5,487 nucleotides of DNA from Gemmatimonadota bacterium (lineage in GTDB: Bacteria > Gemmatimonadota > Gemmatimonadetes > Longimicrobiales > Gaopeijiaceae): the NCBI GenBank assembly GCA_003567615.1, contig PWZC01000026.1:1-5487 (forward strand). Reading direction: 5' to 3'. Shown in pieces: positions 1 through 5,487 of the stretch. A model generated the notes under the pieces. The model was not told the DNA's origin and searched no databases. It saw only the letters and a list, made by a program, of their open reading frames with translations. Every line of letters starts with the position of its first letter. Position 1 is the stretch's first letter. Made by a program: the position numbers and the translations under genes.

Positions 1-1103
1 GGGGAGGGTGTCCCGTGGGTGCGGAGCCCCGGCCGCGGATGGAAGTCGTGTTGACGGTGGATCCAGAGCTGACGGCGGACTGGGGCCTCGACGCCGACCT
101 GGAACTGGTCTCGGTCCGTCCCGTGTCGGAGGGCCCCCGGGATCGGTGTCGTCTCGGCGGCTCGAGTCTGGATGTAACCGATGCCCTTTCGGCGCTGGTA
201 GAGGAGGAGCTGGGTCGCGCCCTTCCCGAACTCCGCAGTCAATTGCAGTCCCTGGACGTCTCCGGTCTCCTGGCGAGCCATTGGTCGCGCCTGGGGGATC
301 CCATCTCCGTGGGACCCGAGGCCTGGCTATCCCTGGGACCCCGTGCCCTGGCGCTGGGTGGGTTGTCCGGGGAGAATGGGGCCGTTCGAATGGACGCCGA
401 ATTCACTCTGCATCCCCGCCTTCTCCTCATGTCGGAGCGTCCGGTCCACGGCGTCGCTCCGGTGCCGGCACCGTCGGCGAGGGAGGCGTCAGGTGCGGGC
501 GCGGGTGATCCGTGGGATGCCGGTTCGGAAGGGCAGGGAAATGGTGGCGTTTCCGGGGCCGCCGAGCCAGGTCTGGCCGTGGAGGTGATCGCGGGATTCG
601 ACGAACTGTCCCGAGCACTCGGCGAACAGCTCAGCGGAGAGGTCTTCGCCGTGGCAGGGCGGGAGGTAGAACTCCGATCTGTGGAAATCTGGGGGCTCGA
701 CGATGGTCGTCTGGTAGCCGAAGTGGCTCTGGGGCGGGGATTCCAAGGCACCCTCTGGGCGGCGGGGACCCCGACCCTTTCATCCGAAGGCACCCTCACC
801 ATTCCCGACCTCGAGTTCCTCCTTTCCACCCGTAACCCCCTGGCCATGCTGGCCGCCCGGGGATTCCGCAGCGGCCTGGAGGCGGTCCTTCGGGACCGGA
901 TTGCCTGGCCTTCGTCCCAACTCCTTCGGGACCTGGGGCTGCCGGCCGGGATACCCCTTGAACAGGAACTGGTCCCGGGCATCGCCCTGGAAGGGACGGT
1001 GGACGATATCTCCCTGAGGCAGGTTTCGGTCTCGGCCGCCGGGCTACGTCTCACCGCCCTGGCCCAGCTCCGCTCGCAGGTCCGGGTCACCTCATTCCGG
1101 TGA
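1..1103 (+). CDS. DUF4403 family protein, 5' end cut by window edge
   Basis: The reading frame is open to the left edge with no in-frame stop. The first possible in-window start is the GTG at 15, but the family is usually about 450 or more residues and only about 362 are here, so the true start is very likely outside the window. I recognise the DUF4403 pattern in two halves (residues counted from the GTG at 15). The first half, about 10-143, has SHWSRLGDPISVG near 88-100 followed by AWLSLGPRALAL. The second half, about 188-355, has GFQGTLWAAGTP near 242-253, then LTIPDLEFLLSTRNPLAMLA near 261-280, the most typical part of the family. No molecular function is established for DUF4403; alternating beta-rich segments suggest a lipid-facing or envelope protein, which is inference. 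A Gly/Ala/Ser-rich stretch at about 150-186 separates the halves. Any signal peptide or lipobox would lie upstream and cannot be seen. lspA follows after 71 bases on the same strand. Family assignment is from memory of the pattern, moderately sure. Confidence 0.75.
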   Translation, partial: GGCPVGAEPRPRMEVVLTVDPELTADWGLDADLELVSVRPVSEGPRDRCRLGGSSLDVTDALSALVEEELGRALPELRSQLQSLDVSGLLASHWSRLGDPISVGPEAWLSLGPRALALGGLSGENGAVRMDAEFTLHPRLLLMSERPVHGVAPVPAPSAREASGAGAGDPWDAGSEGQGNGGVSGAAEPGLAVEVIAGFDELSRALGEQLSGEVFAVAGREVELRSVEIWGLDDGRLVAEVALGRGFQGTLWAAGTPTLSSEGTLTIPDLEFLLSTRNPLAMLAARGFRSGLEAVLRDRIAWPSSQLLRDLGLPAGIPLEQELVPGIALEGTVDDISLRQVSVSAAGLRLTALAQLRSQVRVTSFR

Positions 1104-1158
1104 GGGGTGGCGCCGGGAGCGAGACCCACCGACATTGGCGTGCCATTCCCAATTCCAC

Positions 1159-1163
1159 AGGAG
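1159..1163 (+). promoter_or_regulatory. Shine-Dalgarno site that decides the lspA start
   Basis: AGGAG at 1159-1163 lies 11 bases before the GTG at 1175. The alternative in-frame GTG at 1100, which overlaps the upstream TGA, has no purine-rich site before it and would add 25 polar residues not expected before the first LspA membrane helix. The spacing is slightly long but this is the only good match between the two genes. Confidence 0.55.
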
Positions 1164-1174
1164 TCCGAAGCCCG

Positions 1175-1702
1175 GTGAAACAGAAGACGGTGGCTGTCGC
1201 GGTCGCAGGCGTCATCCTGGTGGCCGATCTCTTGACCAAGTGGTGGGCCCTCCAGACGTTGTCCGACGGCCGGCGGATGGAACTTCTGGGAGGCTTCGTC
1301 CCCCTGACGTTGGCCTTCAACCGTGGGGCCGCCTTCGGCCTCTCCATCGGGAACGACCCGCGATGGATCTTCATCCCCATCACGGCGGGTGCGGTGATCT
1401 TCCTCACCGCCCTCATCATGACGTCGGGGCCCGATCAGCGTCTTCGAAGCCTGGCGTCGGCGCTGGTGTTGGGCGGCGCTCTCGGAAACCTCTACGACAG
1501 GGTTCGCTGGGACCGTGGGGTTGTGGACTTCATTGGACCCATCGACCTCGGATTCATGTACTGGCCCATCTTCAATGTGGCCGACATGGGCATCACGGTG
1601 GGAGCCATTCTCCTGGCCATCCACTTCTGGCGTGAGGATGTAGCGGCCAGTCGGGAAGGCCAGGCCACGGAGCCGTCGCTGGAGCGGAGCCGCTCCGGGT
1701 GA
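1175..1702 (+). CDS. lspA: Lipoprotein signal peptidase II (LspA)
   Basis: Inner-membrane aspartyl peptidase that cuts the signal peptide from prolipoproteins just before the diacylglyceryl-modified cysteine, after Lgt and before Lnt in lipoprotein maturation. The protein is 175 residues from the GTG at 1175, close to the usual 160-170. All family motifs are present: D18 with T21-K22 in the first helix; NRGAAFGL at 49-56; GNLYDR at 104-109; VVDF at 116-119; FNVAD at 133-137. D118 and D137 are 19 residues apart, as are the catalytic pair D124/D143 of Pseudomonas aeruginosa LspA, so the active site looks intact. Four membrane segments lie at about 5-23, 64-82, 91-108 and 131-151. The last 20 residues are a polar tail. 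A longer form from the GTG at 1100 is possible (200 residues) but lacks a ribosome-binding site. The stop overlaps the mscS-family start by 4 bp, so co-transcription and translational coupling are likely. Identity is very secure; the start is less so. Confidence 0.96.
   Translation: MKQKTVAVAVAGVILVADLLTKWWALQTLSDGRRMELLGGFVPLTLAFNRGAAFGLSIGNDPRWIFIPITAGAVIFLTALIMTSGPDQRLRSLASALVLGGALGNLYDRVRWDRGVVDFIGPIDLGFMYWPIFNVADMGITVGAILLAIHFWREDVAASREGQATEPSLERSRSG
1679..1698 (+). promoter_or_regulatory. Hairpin carrying the ribosome-binding site of the MscS gene
   Basis: An inverted repeat GGAGCG/CGCTCC (1681-1686 with 1691-1696) has a GAGC loop. It extends outward by a T-G and a C-G pair to 1679/1698, giving an 8-pair stem that ends directly before the GTG at 1699. 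The best Shine-Dalgarno match, GGAG at 1686-1689, sits mostly in the loop, 9 bases before the start. The repeat is seen directly; a role in coupling mscS translation to ribosomes finishing lspA is inference, and high GC content makes chance stems common. Confidence 0.4.
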
Positions 1703-2859
1703 GGGAGCAGCTCTCGGATTTCCTTGCCGAGTCGGACCTCCTCCAGTGGGAATTCCTGGGGAACAGTCTGCTGTCGTGGGGCGTTGCTGCCGGGATCCTG
1801 ATCCTTGCCTACCCCGGGCTCCGCTTCACCCTCTCCATGGTGGCGGGCCGCCTGGAACAGCTCTCGGCCCACACGCCGGGGCGCGTGGACGAGATCCTGG
1901 CCAAACTCCTCAGGAAGACCAAGAGCTTCCTGATCCTCCTGGGCGCCGTGTGGCTCGCCTCCCTGGCCCTGGGGGAGCCGTGGAGTGATCGGGCCGCGGT
2001 CCTGCTCAAGCTCGGCTTTCTCATCCAGGCCGGGCTCTGGGCCACGGACGTGGTCATCTGGTTCCTGGAACGATACCGCACCCAGCACCTGGAAGAGGAC
2101 CCGGGCGCGACCACGGCCATCGGAGCCATGGGTTTCCTGCTCCGGGTCGTGGTTTGGGCCGTCATCCTCCTTACGGTCCTCTCCCTCCTGGACTTTGAGA
2201 TCGGGCCCGCTTTGGCGGGACTCGGGGTCGGCGGTATCGCCGTCGCCCTGGCCATCCAGAACATCCTCGGGGATCTATTCGCCTCGCTCTCCATCATCTT
2301 CGATCGTCCTTTCGTGATCGGAGACTTCATCATCGTGGGAAGCGACGTGGGGACGGTGGAGCACGTTGGCCTCAAGACGACCCGGGTTCGAGCTCTCTCC
2401 GGCGAGCAGCTTATCTTTTCCAATTCGGATCTCCTGTCGGCCCGGGTCCGGAACTTCAAGCGCATGGATGAGCGGCGGATCCTGTTCCATTTCGGCGTCC
2501 AGTACGACACCGGCTATGACAGGCTCCGGCGGATCCCGGACGTGGTGCGGGAGGCGGTTGAGGCGGCCCCGAACTGCCGCTTCGACCGGGCCCACTTCGC
2601 CGAGTTCGGTGACTCGTCCCTGGACTTCGAAGTGGTCTACTTCATGACCGTGCCGGACTTCGCCTCGTACCGGGACACGCAGCAGGCCATCAACCTGGAG
2701 CTCTACCGGCGTATGGAGGAGATGGGGGTCAGTTTCGCCTTCCCGACGCGGACCCTGCACCTGCAGGTGGACGGAGGGGTGCCCCCCGTGGAGGGGGCGC
2801 CTTTGGCGGGGGGGGCCGTGGAGCGAGGGCCCTCGGAGGGAGAGGCTAACCCGGAATGA
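1699..2859 (+). CDS. MscS-family small-conductance mechanosensitive ion channel
   Basis: Inner-membrane channel that opens under membrane tension and releases solutes during hypo-osmotic shock. The protein is 386 residues, longer than Escherichia coli MscS (286) because of extra N-terminal helices. Predicted membrane segments lie at about 18-40, 75-93, 100-124 and 142-166, followed by the pore helix at about 169-200. The pore helix has the Gly/Ala packing pattern GLGVGGIAVALAIQN at 174-188 and runs into the family signature IIFDRPFVIGDFI (199-211). The cytoplasmic beta domain follows with GTVEHVGLKTTRVR (218-231) and FSNSDLL (240-246), a variant of the usual IPNS. The alpha/beta vestibule domain ends with FPTRTLHL (348-355). 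The last 30 residues are a Gly/Pro/Glu-rich tail that looks unstructured. The start is a GTG overlapping the lspA stop by 4 bp, and no other good start precedes the first helix. It could be called YnaI/YbdG-like, but the exact subfamily is not certain. Confidence 0.95.
   Translation: MREQLSDFLAESDLLQWEFLGNSLLSWGVAAGILILAYPGLRFTLSMVAGRLEQLSAHTPGRVDEILAKLLRKTKSFLILLGAVWLASLALGEPWSDRAAVLLKLGFLIQAGLWATDVVIWFLERYRTQHLEEDPGATTAIGAMGFLLRVVVWAVILLTVLSLLDFEIGPALAGLGVGGIAVALAIQNILGDLFASLSIIFDRPFVIGDFIIVGSDVGTVEHVGLKTTRVRALSGEQLIFSNSDLLSARVRNFKRMDERRILFHFGVQYDTGYDRLRRIPDVVREAVEAAPNCRFDRAHFAEFGDSSLDFEVVYFMTVPDFASYRDTQQAINLELYRRMEEMGVSFAFPTRTLHLQVDGGVPPVEGAPLAGGAVERGPSEGEANPE
2776..2815 (+). repeat. GC-rich hairpin and G8 run in the mscS 3' end
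   Basis: GCCCCC (2781-2786) pairs with GGGGGC (2793-2798) around a 6-base loop. The stem can extend to 2776/2803 through two more G-C and three G-T pairs, 11 pairs in all, and is followed by three T. Five bases further on is a run of eight G (2808-2815). This falls in codons for the low-complexity MscS tail. The structure is seen directly; effects on transcription, stability or replication slippage are inference. A one-base gain in the G run would end the protein at the TAA at 2847-2849; a one-base loss would carry it to the TGA at 3047-3049. Confidence 0.5.
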
Positions 2860-4078
2860 GGGCCTGCAGATCCTGCATTCCGGGACCTGTGTCCCGGTCC
2901 GTGGGATCCCAACCCCGCTTGACCTTGAAGGCCCGACCGGGCCGGTTCCAGATCAGGACGCCGGTGGTGCGACCGTTGCGACTGTAGCGGGCGAAGCCGG
3001 GATCCAGGGGAGATTCTCCCGGCAGCGTTTCCACATCATCGCCGGGTGAGGGAAGGCCCACCACCTCCAGCGTGAGGTCGCCGATTCCCGAATACACGTA
3101 GGGAAGGGGATCGTAGCGGACCGATTCACCGGCCATGGCCCGTCCCGCCATCATCCCCGATTCGTTGGCGTGCTCTTCGTGACCCAGGATCTCACGCCGT
3201 CCGGTGAGGGACAGGGGAAAGCGAGCCACATCCCCGGCGGCCCAGACCCCCGGCACCGACGTCCGCAGTCCATGGTCCACCACGATTCCCCGGTCCACTT
3301 CCAAACCGGCCTCCTCCGCCATCTCGGTACGGGGCTCCACGCCCAGTCCGGCCACCACCAGGTCGAAGTCGGTGTCGGCCAAATCGAGATCGTCCGGGGA
3401 CACGCCCTGCGCCCCTTGAAGGCGGTGGCGGTCGTTGGATCCGGAACCGATACCCTCGATCTCCGTCCGGGGGTGCAACCGGACTCCCAGCCCTTCCAGG
3501 ACACGGGTCAGGAAGGCTCCAAAGGGGGGCGGGATGCGCTCACCCAACGGCGTCTCCTCCGGGAAGACGAGATGGATCTCCGCGTCGCTGGATCCGGCCA
3601 GTGAGGCCGCCACCTCGCATCCGATGAAGCCCCCGCCCACCACGGCGATCCGGTGGCACTTCCCGGCGTCCTGGCGGAGCCTGCGGTAGTCATCCAGCGT
3701 CCGGAAATAGACCACGCCGTCGTCCGTTCCCGAGAGTCGACGCGGGCGAGCCCCGGTGGCCAGGAGGATCTTCCCAGCGGTGTGACGCATGCCGTCGGCG
3801 TCCACCACCGAGAGGGGATCGGTTTCCAGCCTCACCGCTCGGGTTTCCAGGCGGAGCTCCACCTCCAGGTCCGACGTTTGCCGGTGGATCCGGTCCTCGG
3901 ACTCTCCCTTCCAGAGGCCCTTTGAGAGGGGAGGACGGTCGTAGGGAGGATGGGGCTCGGCGCAGAGCATGCGGATGCCACCCTCCGGATCCACGGATCG
4001 GATTCCCCGCACGGCGGCGTCTCCAGTCATTCCACCTCCCACGATCAGATACTCCACTCCAGTCTCTCCTCCACTCAC
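2846..4078 (-). CDS. AIF-like FAD/NAD(P)-dependent oxidoreductase
   Basis: Predicted cytoplasmic flavoprotein of 410 residues that passes electrons from NAD(P)H through FAD to an acceptor protein or quinone not identifiable here. The FAD-binding Rossmann motif VGGGMTG is at 13-19. YDRPPLSK (46-53) is typical of ferredoxin/rubredoxin reductases and AIF. ATGARP is at 107-112, the NAD(P)-binding motif VGGGFIG at 147-153, and the second FAD contact WAAGDV at 279-284. There is no CxxxxC redox pair, so it is not a disulfide reductase. Two stretches resemble apoptosis-inducing factor more than plain ferredoxin reductases: FPEETPLGERIPP (172-184) and HEEHANESGMMAG (300-312). A C-terminal domain from about 322 on completes the usual fold. 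The GTG at 4078 overlaps the upstream corC-like stop by 4 bp. A second GTG at 4057, also with a good ribosome-binding site, would give 403 residues and start closer to the Rossmann strand. The 3' end overlaps the converging mscS gene by 14 bp. The physiological acceptor is unknown. Confidence 0.92.
   Translation of the reverse strand: MSGGETGVEYLIVGGGMTGDAAVRGIRSVDPEGGIRMLCAEPHPPYDRPPLSKGLWKGESEDRIHRQTSDLEVELRLETRAVRLETDPLSVVDADGMRHTAGKILLATGARPRRLSGTDDGVVYFRTLDDYRRLRQDAGKCHRIAVVGGGFIGCEVAASLAGSSDAEIHLVFPEETPLGERIPPPFGAFLTRVLEGLGVRLHPRTEIEGIGSGSNDRHRLQGAQGVSPDDLDLADTDFDLVVAGLGVEPRTEMAEEAGLEVDRGIVVDHGLRTSVPGVWAAGDVARFPLSLTGRREILGHEEHANESGMMAGRAMAGESVRYDPLPYVYSGIGDLTLEVVGLPSPGDDVETLPGESPLDPGFARYSRNGRTTGVLIWNRPGRAFKVKRGWDPTDRDTGPGMQDLQALIPG
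2850..2897. terminator. Candidate stem-loops at the convergent gene junction
   Basis: Two perfect inverted repeats overlap here. CCCGGAATG (2850-2858) pairs with CATTCCGGG (2876-2884), a 9-bp stem with a 17-base loop that includes the mscS stop. CCGGGAC (2880-2886) pairs with GTCCCGG (2891-2897), a 7-bp stem with loop CTGT. They share 2880-2884, so only one can form at a time. Neither is followed by a T tract on either strand, so they are not classical intrinsic terminators. Their position between the ends of two converging genes is the reason to suggest a role in 3'-end formation. Both also encode part of the oxidoreductase C-terminus. Confidence 0.3.
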
Positions 4079-4092
4079 GGGCCGTTCTCCTC
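4066..4092 (-). promoter_or_regulatory. Two tandem Shine-Dalgarno sites for two in-frame GTG starts
   Basis: Read on the minus strand, GAGGAG at 4092-4087 lies 8 bases before the GTG at 4078-4076, and GGAGGAG at 4072-4066 lies 8 bases before the in-frame GTG at 4057-4055. Both spacings are good, so the sequence does not decide between starts. The first site lies inside the end of the corC-like gene. The second lies just after its TGA (4077-4075). Confidence 0.55.
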
Positions 4093-5448
4093 TTCCTTTC
4101 CGGTTTGCTGCTCTGCCGCTTCCATGGGATCCGGAGGGGACGCCGCATCGGCGTGGGCCTCACGACGGGGCCCGGCTTCCACCTCCGGAAGAGGGAGGCC
4201 TGCCGTCCCGGGTTCGTCCGGACCGGACGCCGGCGTATAGCGCACGAATTCAATGCGTCGACCCCGCATGCGCGTCACCTCGAACCGGCCTCGGTCGTCC
4301 GACAGCTCCGCCACATCCCCCTCCTCGGGCATCCGGTTGAGATACCCGAAGATGAAGCCCCCCAGGGTATCGTACTGCTCGTCGGGGAGATCGACCCCGA
4401 GTCGGTCTTCCACTTCCCGGAGCGGAACGCCGCCCCAGATCCGGAGTCCGGTGGGGCCTTCCTGGAAGTCCAGGGGTTCATCCCCCTCGTGCTCATCCTG
4501 GATCTCACCCACGATCTCCTCGATGAGGTCCTCCAGTGTCGCCAGACCCGCCGTCCCACCGAACTCATCCAGGATGATGACCATCTTGCTCCGCTGTCGA
4601 CGCATCTCGATGAGGAGATCCTGTACCGGCTTCCCGGCCGGAGCGAAGAAGGGAGGACGGATGATGGCTTCGATGTGTTTCGCCCCCTCCCGATCCGCCT
4701 GCCAGAGGTCGCGAGCCAGGAGGATTCCCACAATCCGGTCCACGCTTCCCTCGAAGACCGGAACGCGGAGGTGTCCTTCGTCCAGCATGACGGCCTTCGC
4801 CTCCTCCACCGTAGCGTCGGCCGGGACGGCCACGATGTCGGTGCGCGGCGTCATGACCTCGCCCACGGAGACGGCTTCCAGGTTGATGATGTTGGTGACG
4901 ACCTTCCACTCCTCCTCCCCGAGGGTTCCCTCGCGCCGACCGATCTGCGCCAGGACCTCCAACTCGGCCCGGCTCACCGTGAACTGATCTTTACGACCGC
5001 GGGCGATGGCGCTGGAGAAGAATCCCAGGGGAATCAGGAAGGGCTTCAGGATCCAGATCAGGATCTGGAGTGTCCATGCCGCTACCGGTGCCAACGTCTT
5101 CCAGTAGGTGGCCCCGAGCGTCTTGGGGAGGATCTCGGCGAAGAGGAGGATCGAGAGGGTGAGCGAGACCGAGAAGAGGACCATCCACTCCTGACCGAAC
5201 ACCCGCAGGGCCAGCGCTCCCGTGATGGCCGCGCCTCCGGTACCGGCGATGGTATTCAGCGTCAGGATCGCCGAGATGGGCTCGTCGATCCGCTTCTGCA
5301 TCCGATGGAGGAAGGCGCCTGCCCGGGTCCCCTTCTCCCTCAGCAACTCCACATAGGAGTGGGTAAGCGAGAGGAGCACGGCCTCCAGGATGGAGCAGAT
5401 GAAGGAAAGACCGAGGACAAGGGCCAGGACCCAGGCAAGCGTCGTCAT
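4075..5448 (-). CDS. CorC/HlyC-family (CNNM-type) transporter with CBS pair
   Basis: Membrane protein of 457 residues with the full CNNM/CorC layout. The DUF21 membrane domain spans about 1-150, with helices at about 3-28, 57-83, 88-112 and 120-147. It includes the family marks SILEAVLLSL (19-28), TLNTIAGTGGAA (63-74) and FAEILPKTLGA (103-113). Two CBS domains follow: about 196-250, starting EVMTPRTDIVAVP, and about 262-315, with ILDEFGGTAGL and EDLIEEIVGEI. The CorC_HlyC C-terminal domain is at about 333-405 (TLGGFIFGYL at 361-370). Members are linked to Mg2+ or other divalent-cation efflux and tolerance, with the CBS pair binding nucleotide such as ATP; older annotations call them haemolysins, which is not a good functional guide. 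The last 50 residues (406-457) are a Pro/Ala/Glu-rich tail without visible fold. The ATG start is firm: an in-frame TGA lies at 5460-5458 and no other start intervenes. The Shine-Dalgarno site is weak. It is first of the two visible minus-strand genes; only 39 bases upstream are in the window. Confidence 0.94.
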   Translation of the reverse strand: MTTLAWVLALVLGLSFICSILEAVLLSLTHSYVELLREKGTRAGAFLHRMQKRIDEPISAILTLNTIAGTGGAAITGALALRVFGQEWMVLFSVSLTLSILLFAEILPKTLGATYWKTLAPVAAWTLQILIWILKPFLIPLGFFSSAIARGRKDQFTVSRAELEVLAQIGRREGTLGEEEWKVVTNIINLEAVSVGEVMTPRTDIVAVPADATVEEAKAVMLDEGHLRVPVFEGSVDRIVGILLARDLWQADREGAKHIEAIIRPPFFAPAGKPVQDLLIEMRRQRSKMVIILDEFGGTAGLATLEDLIEEIVGEIQDEHEGDEPLDFQEGPTGLRIWGGVPLREVEDRLGVDLPDEQYDTLGGFIFGYLNRMPEEGDVAELSDDRGRFEVTRMRGRRIEFVRYTPASGPDEPGTAGLPLPEVEAGPRREAHADAASPPDPMEAAEQQTGKEEENGP

Positions 5449-5487
5449 CGTTCCGGATCATGGGGAAGCAGGCGGCGCACCGCCAGA

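Noticed and set aside
1090..1105. 5-bp hairpin CCTCA/TGAGG spanning the DUF4403 gene stop
   Set aside because: Too short and lacks a T tract; lspA follows at once on the same strand, so there is no need for a terminator.
1100..1174. Upstream extension of lspA from the GTG at 1100
   Set aside because: It has the 4-bp overlap style of other genes here but no ribosome-binding site, and adds 25 polar residues before the usual LspA N-terminus. Kept only as an alternative start.
1104..1174. Possible promoter in the gap before lspA
   Set aside because: A TTGGCG at 1136-1141 or near it could pass as a -35 box, but there is no acceptable -10 box at the right distance.
239..1624. Long 461-codon open frame on the minus strand opposite the DUF4403 and lspA genes
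   Set aside because: Its translation is charged, low complexity and matches no family. It lies antisense to secure coding sequence, and high GC with few stop-like codons explains the open frame.
1492..2510. Two long minus-strand open frames opposite lspA and the MscS gene
   Set aside because: Both are compositionally typical of antisense shadows (rich in Arg, Ser, Pro or Gly, no hydrophobic core) and lie across conserved plus-strand motifs.
5052..5069. Near-perfect palindrome TCCAGATC/GATCTGGA with a 2-base spacer
   Set aside because: It lies within codons for a membrane helix of the CorC-like protein, where Leu/Ile/Trp codons repeat. Location deep inside a gene gives no reason to think it is an operator.
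5471..5484. Small inverted repeat GGCGG/CCGCC upstream of the CorC-like gene
   Set aside because: Only 5 bp of pure G-C, without a T tract, at the window edge; expected by chance in GC-rich DNA.

Overview
This is a GC-rich window with tight gene packing, GTG starts and 4-bp stop/start overlaps. It suggests a free-living Gram-negative-type bacterium with lipoproteins and an energised inner membrane. The gene set and codon style remind me of Gemmatimonadota or a similar high-GC environmental phylum, but nothing in the window settles the taxon, so treat this as a low-confidence guess. I saw no rRNA, tRNA, CRISPR array, insertion sequence or phage gene.

Layout: the left half (1-2859) is on the plus strand. 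It holds the 3' part of a DUF4403-family gene cut by the window edge, then lspA (lipoprotein signal peptidase II), then an MscS-type mechanosensitive channel gene whose GTG start overlaps the lspA stop by 4 bp. The right half (2846-5448) is on the minus strand. It holds a CorC/HlyC/CNNM-type membrane protein with CBS domains, transcribed first, followed by an AIF-like FAD/NAD(P)-dependent oxidoreductase whose first possible GTG start overlaps the corC-like stop by 4 bp. The two units converge, and their 3' ends share 14 bp (2846-2859). No gap longer than 100 bases lies between genes; the largest is the 71 bases between the DUF4403 gene and the chosen lspA start.

How the genes fit together: the plus-strand set is envelope-centred, with lipoprotein maturation, turgor release through a channel, and a DUF4403 protein of unknown function. 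The minus-strand pair joins a probable Mg2+/divalent-cation transport or tolerance protein to a soluble redox flavoprotein. A direct functional link within that pair is inference from the overlap only.

I did not find a convincing new biological system. The items worth a second look are small and structural: a Shine-Dalgarno-bearing hairpin at the lspA/mscS junction, two consecutive ribosome-binding-site/GTG pairs at the start of the oxidoreductase, a G8 run with a strong hairpin in the mscS 3' end, and two mutually exclusive hairpins at the convergent junction.
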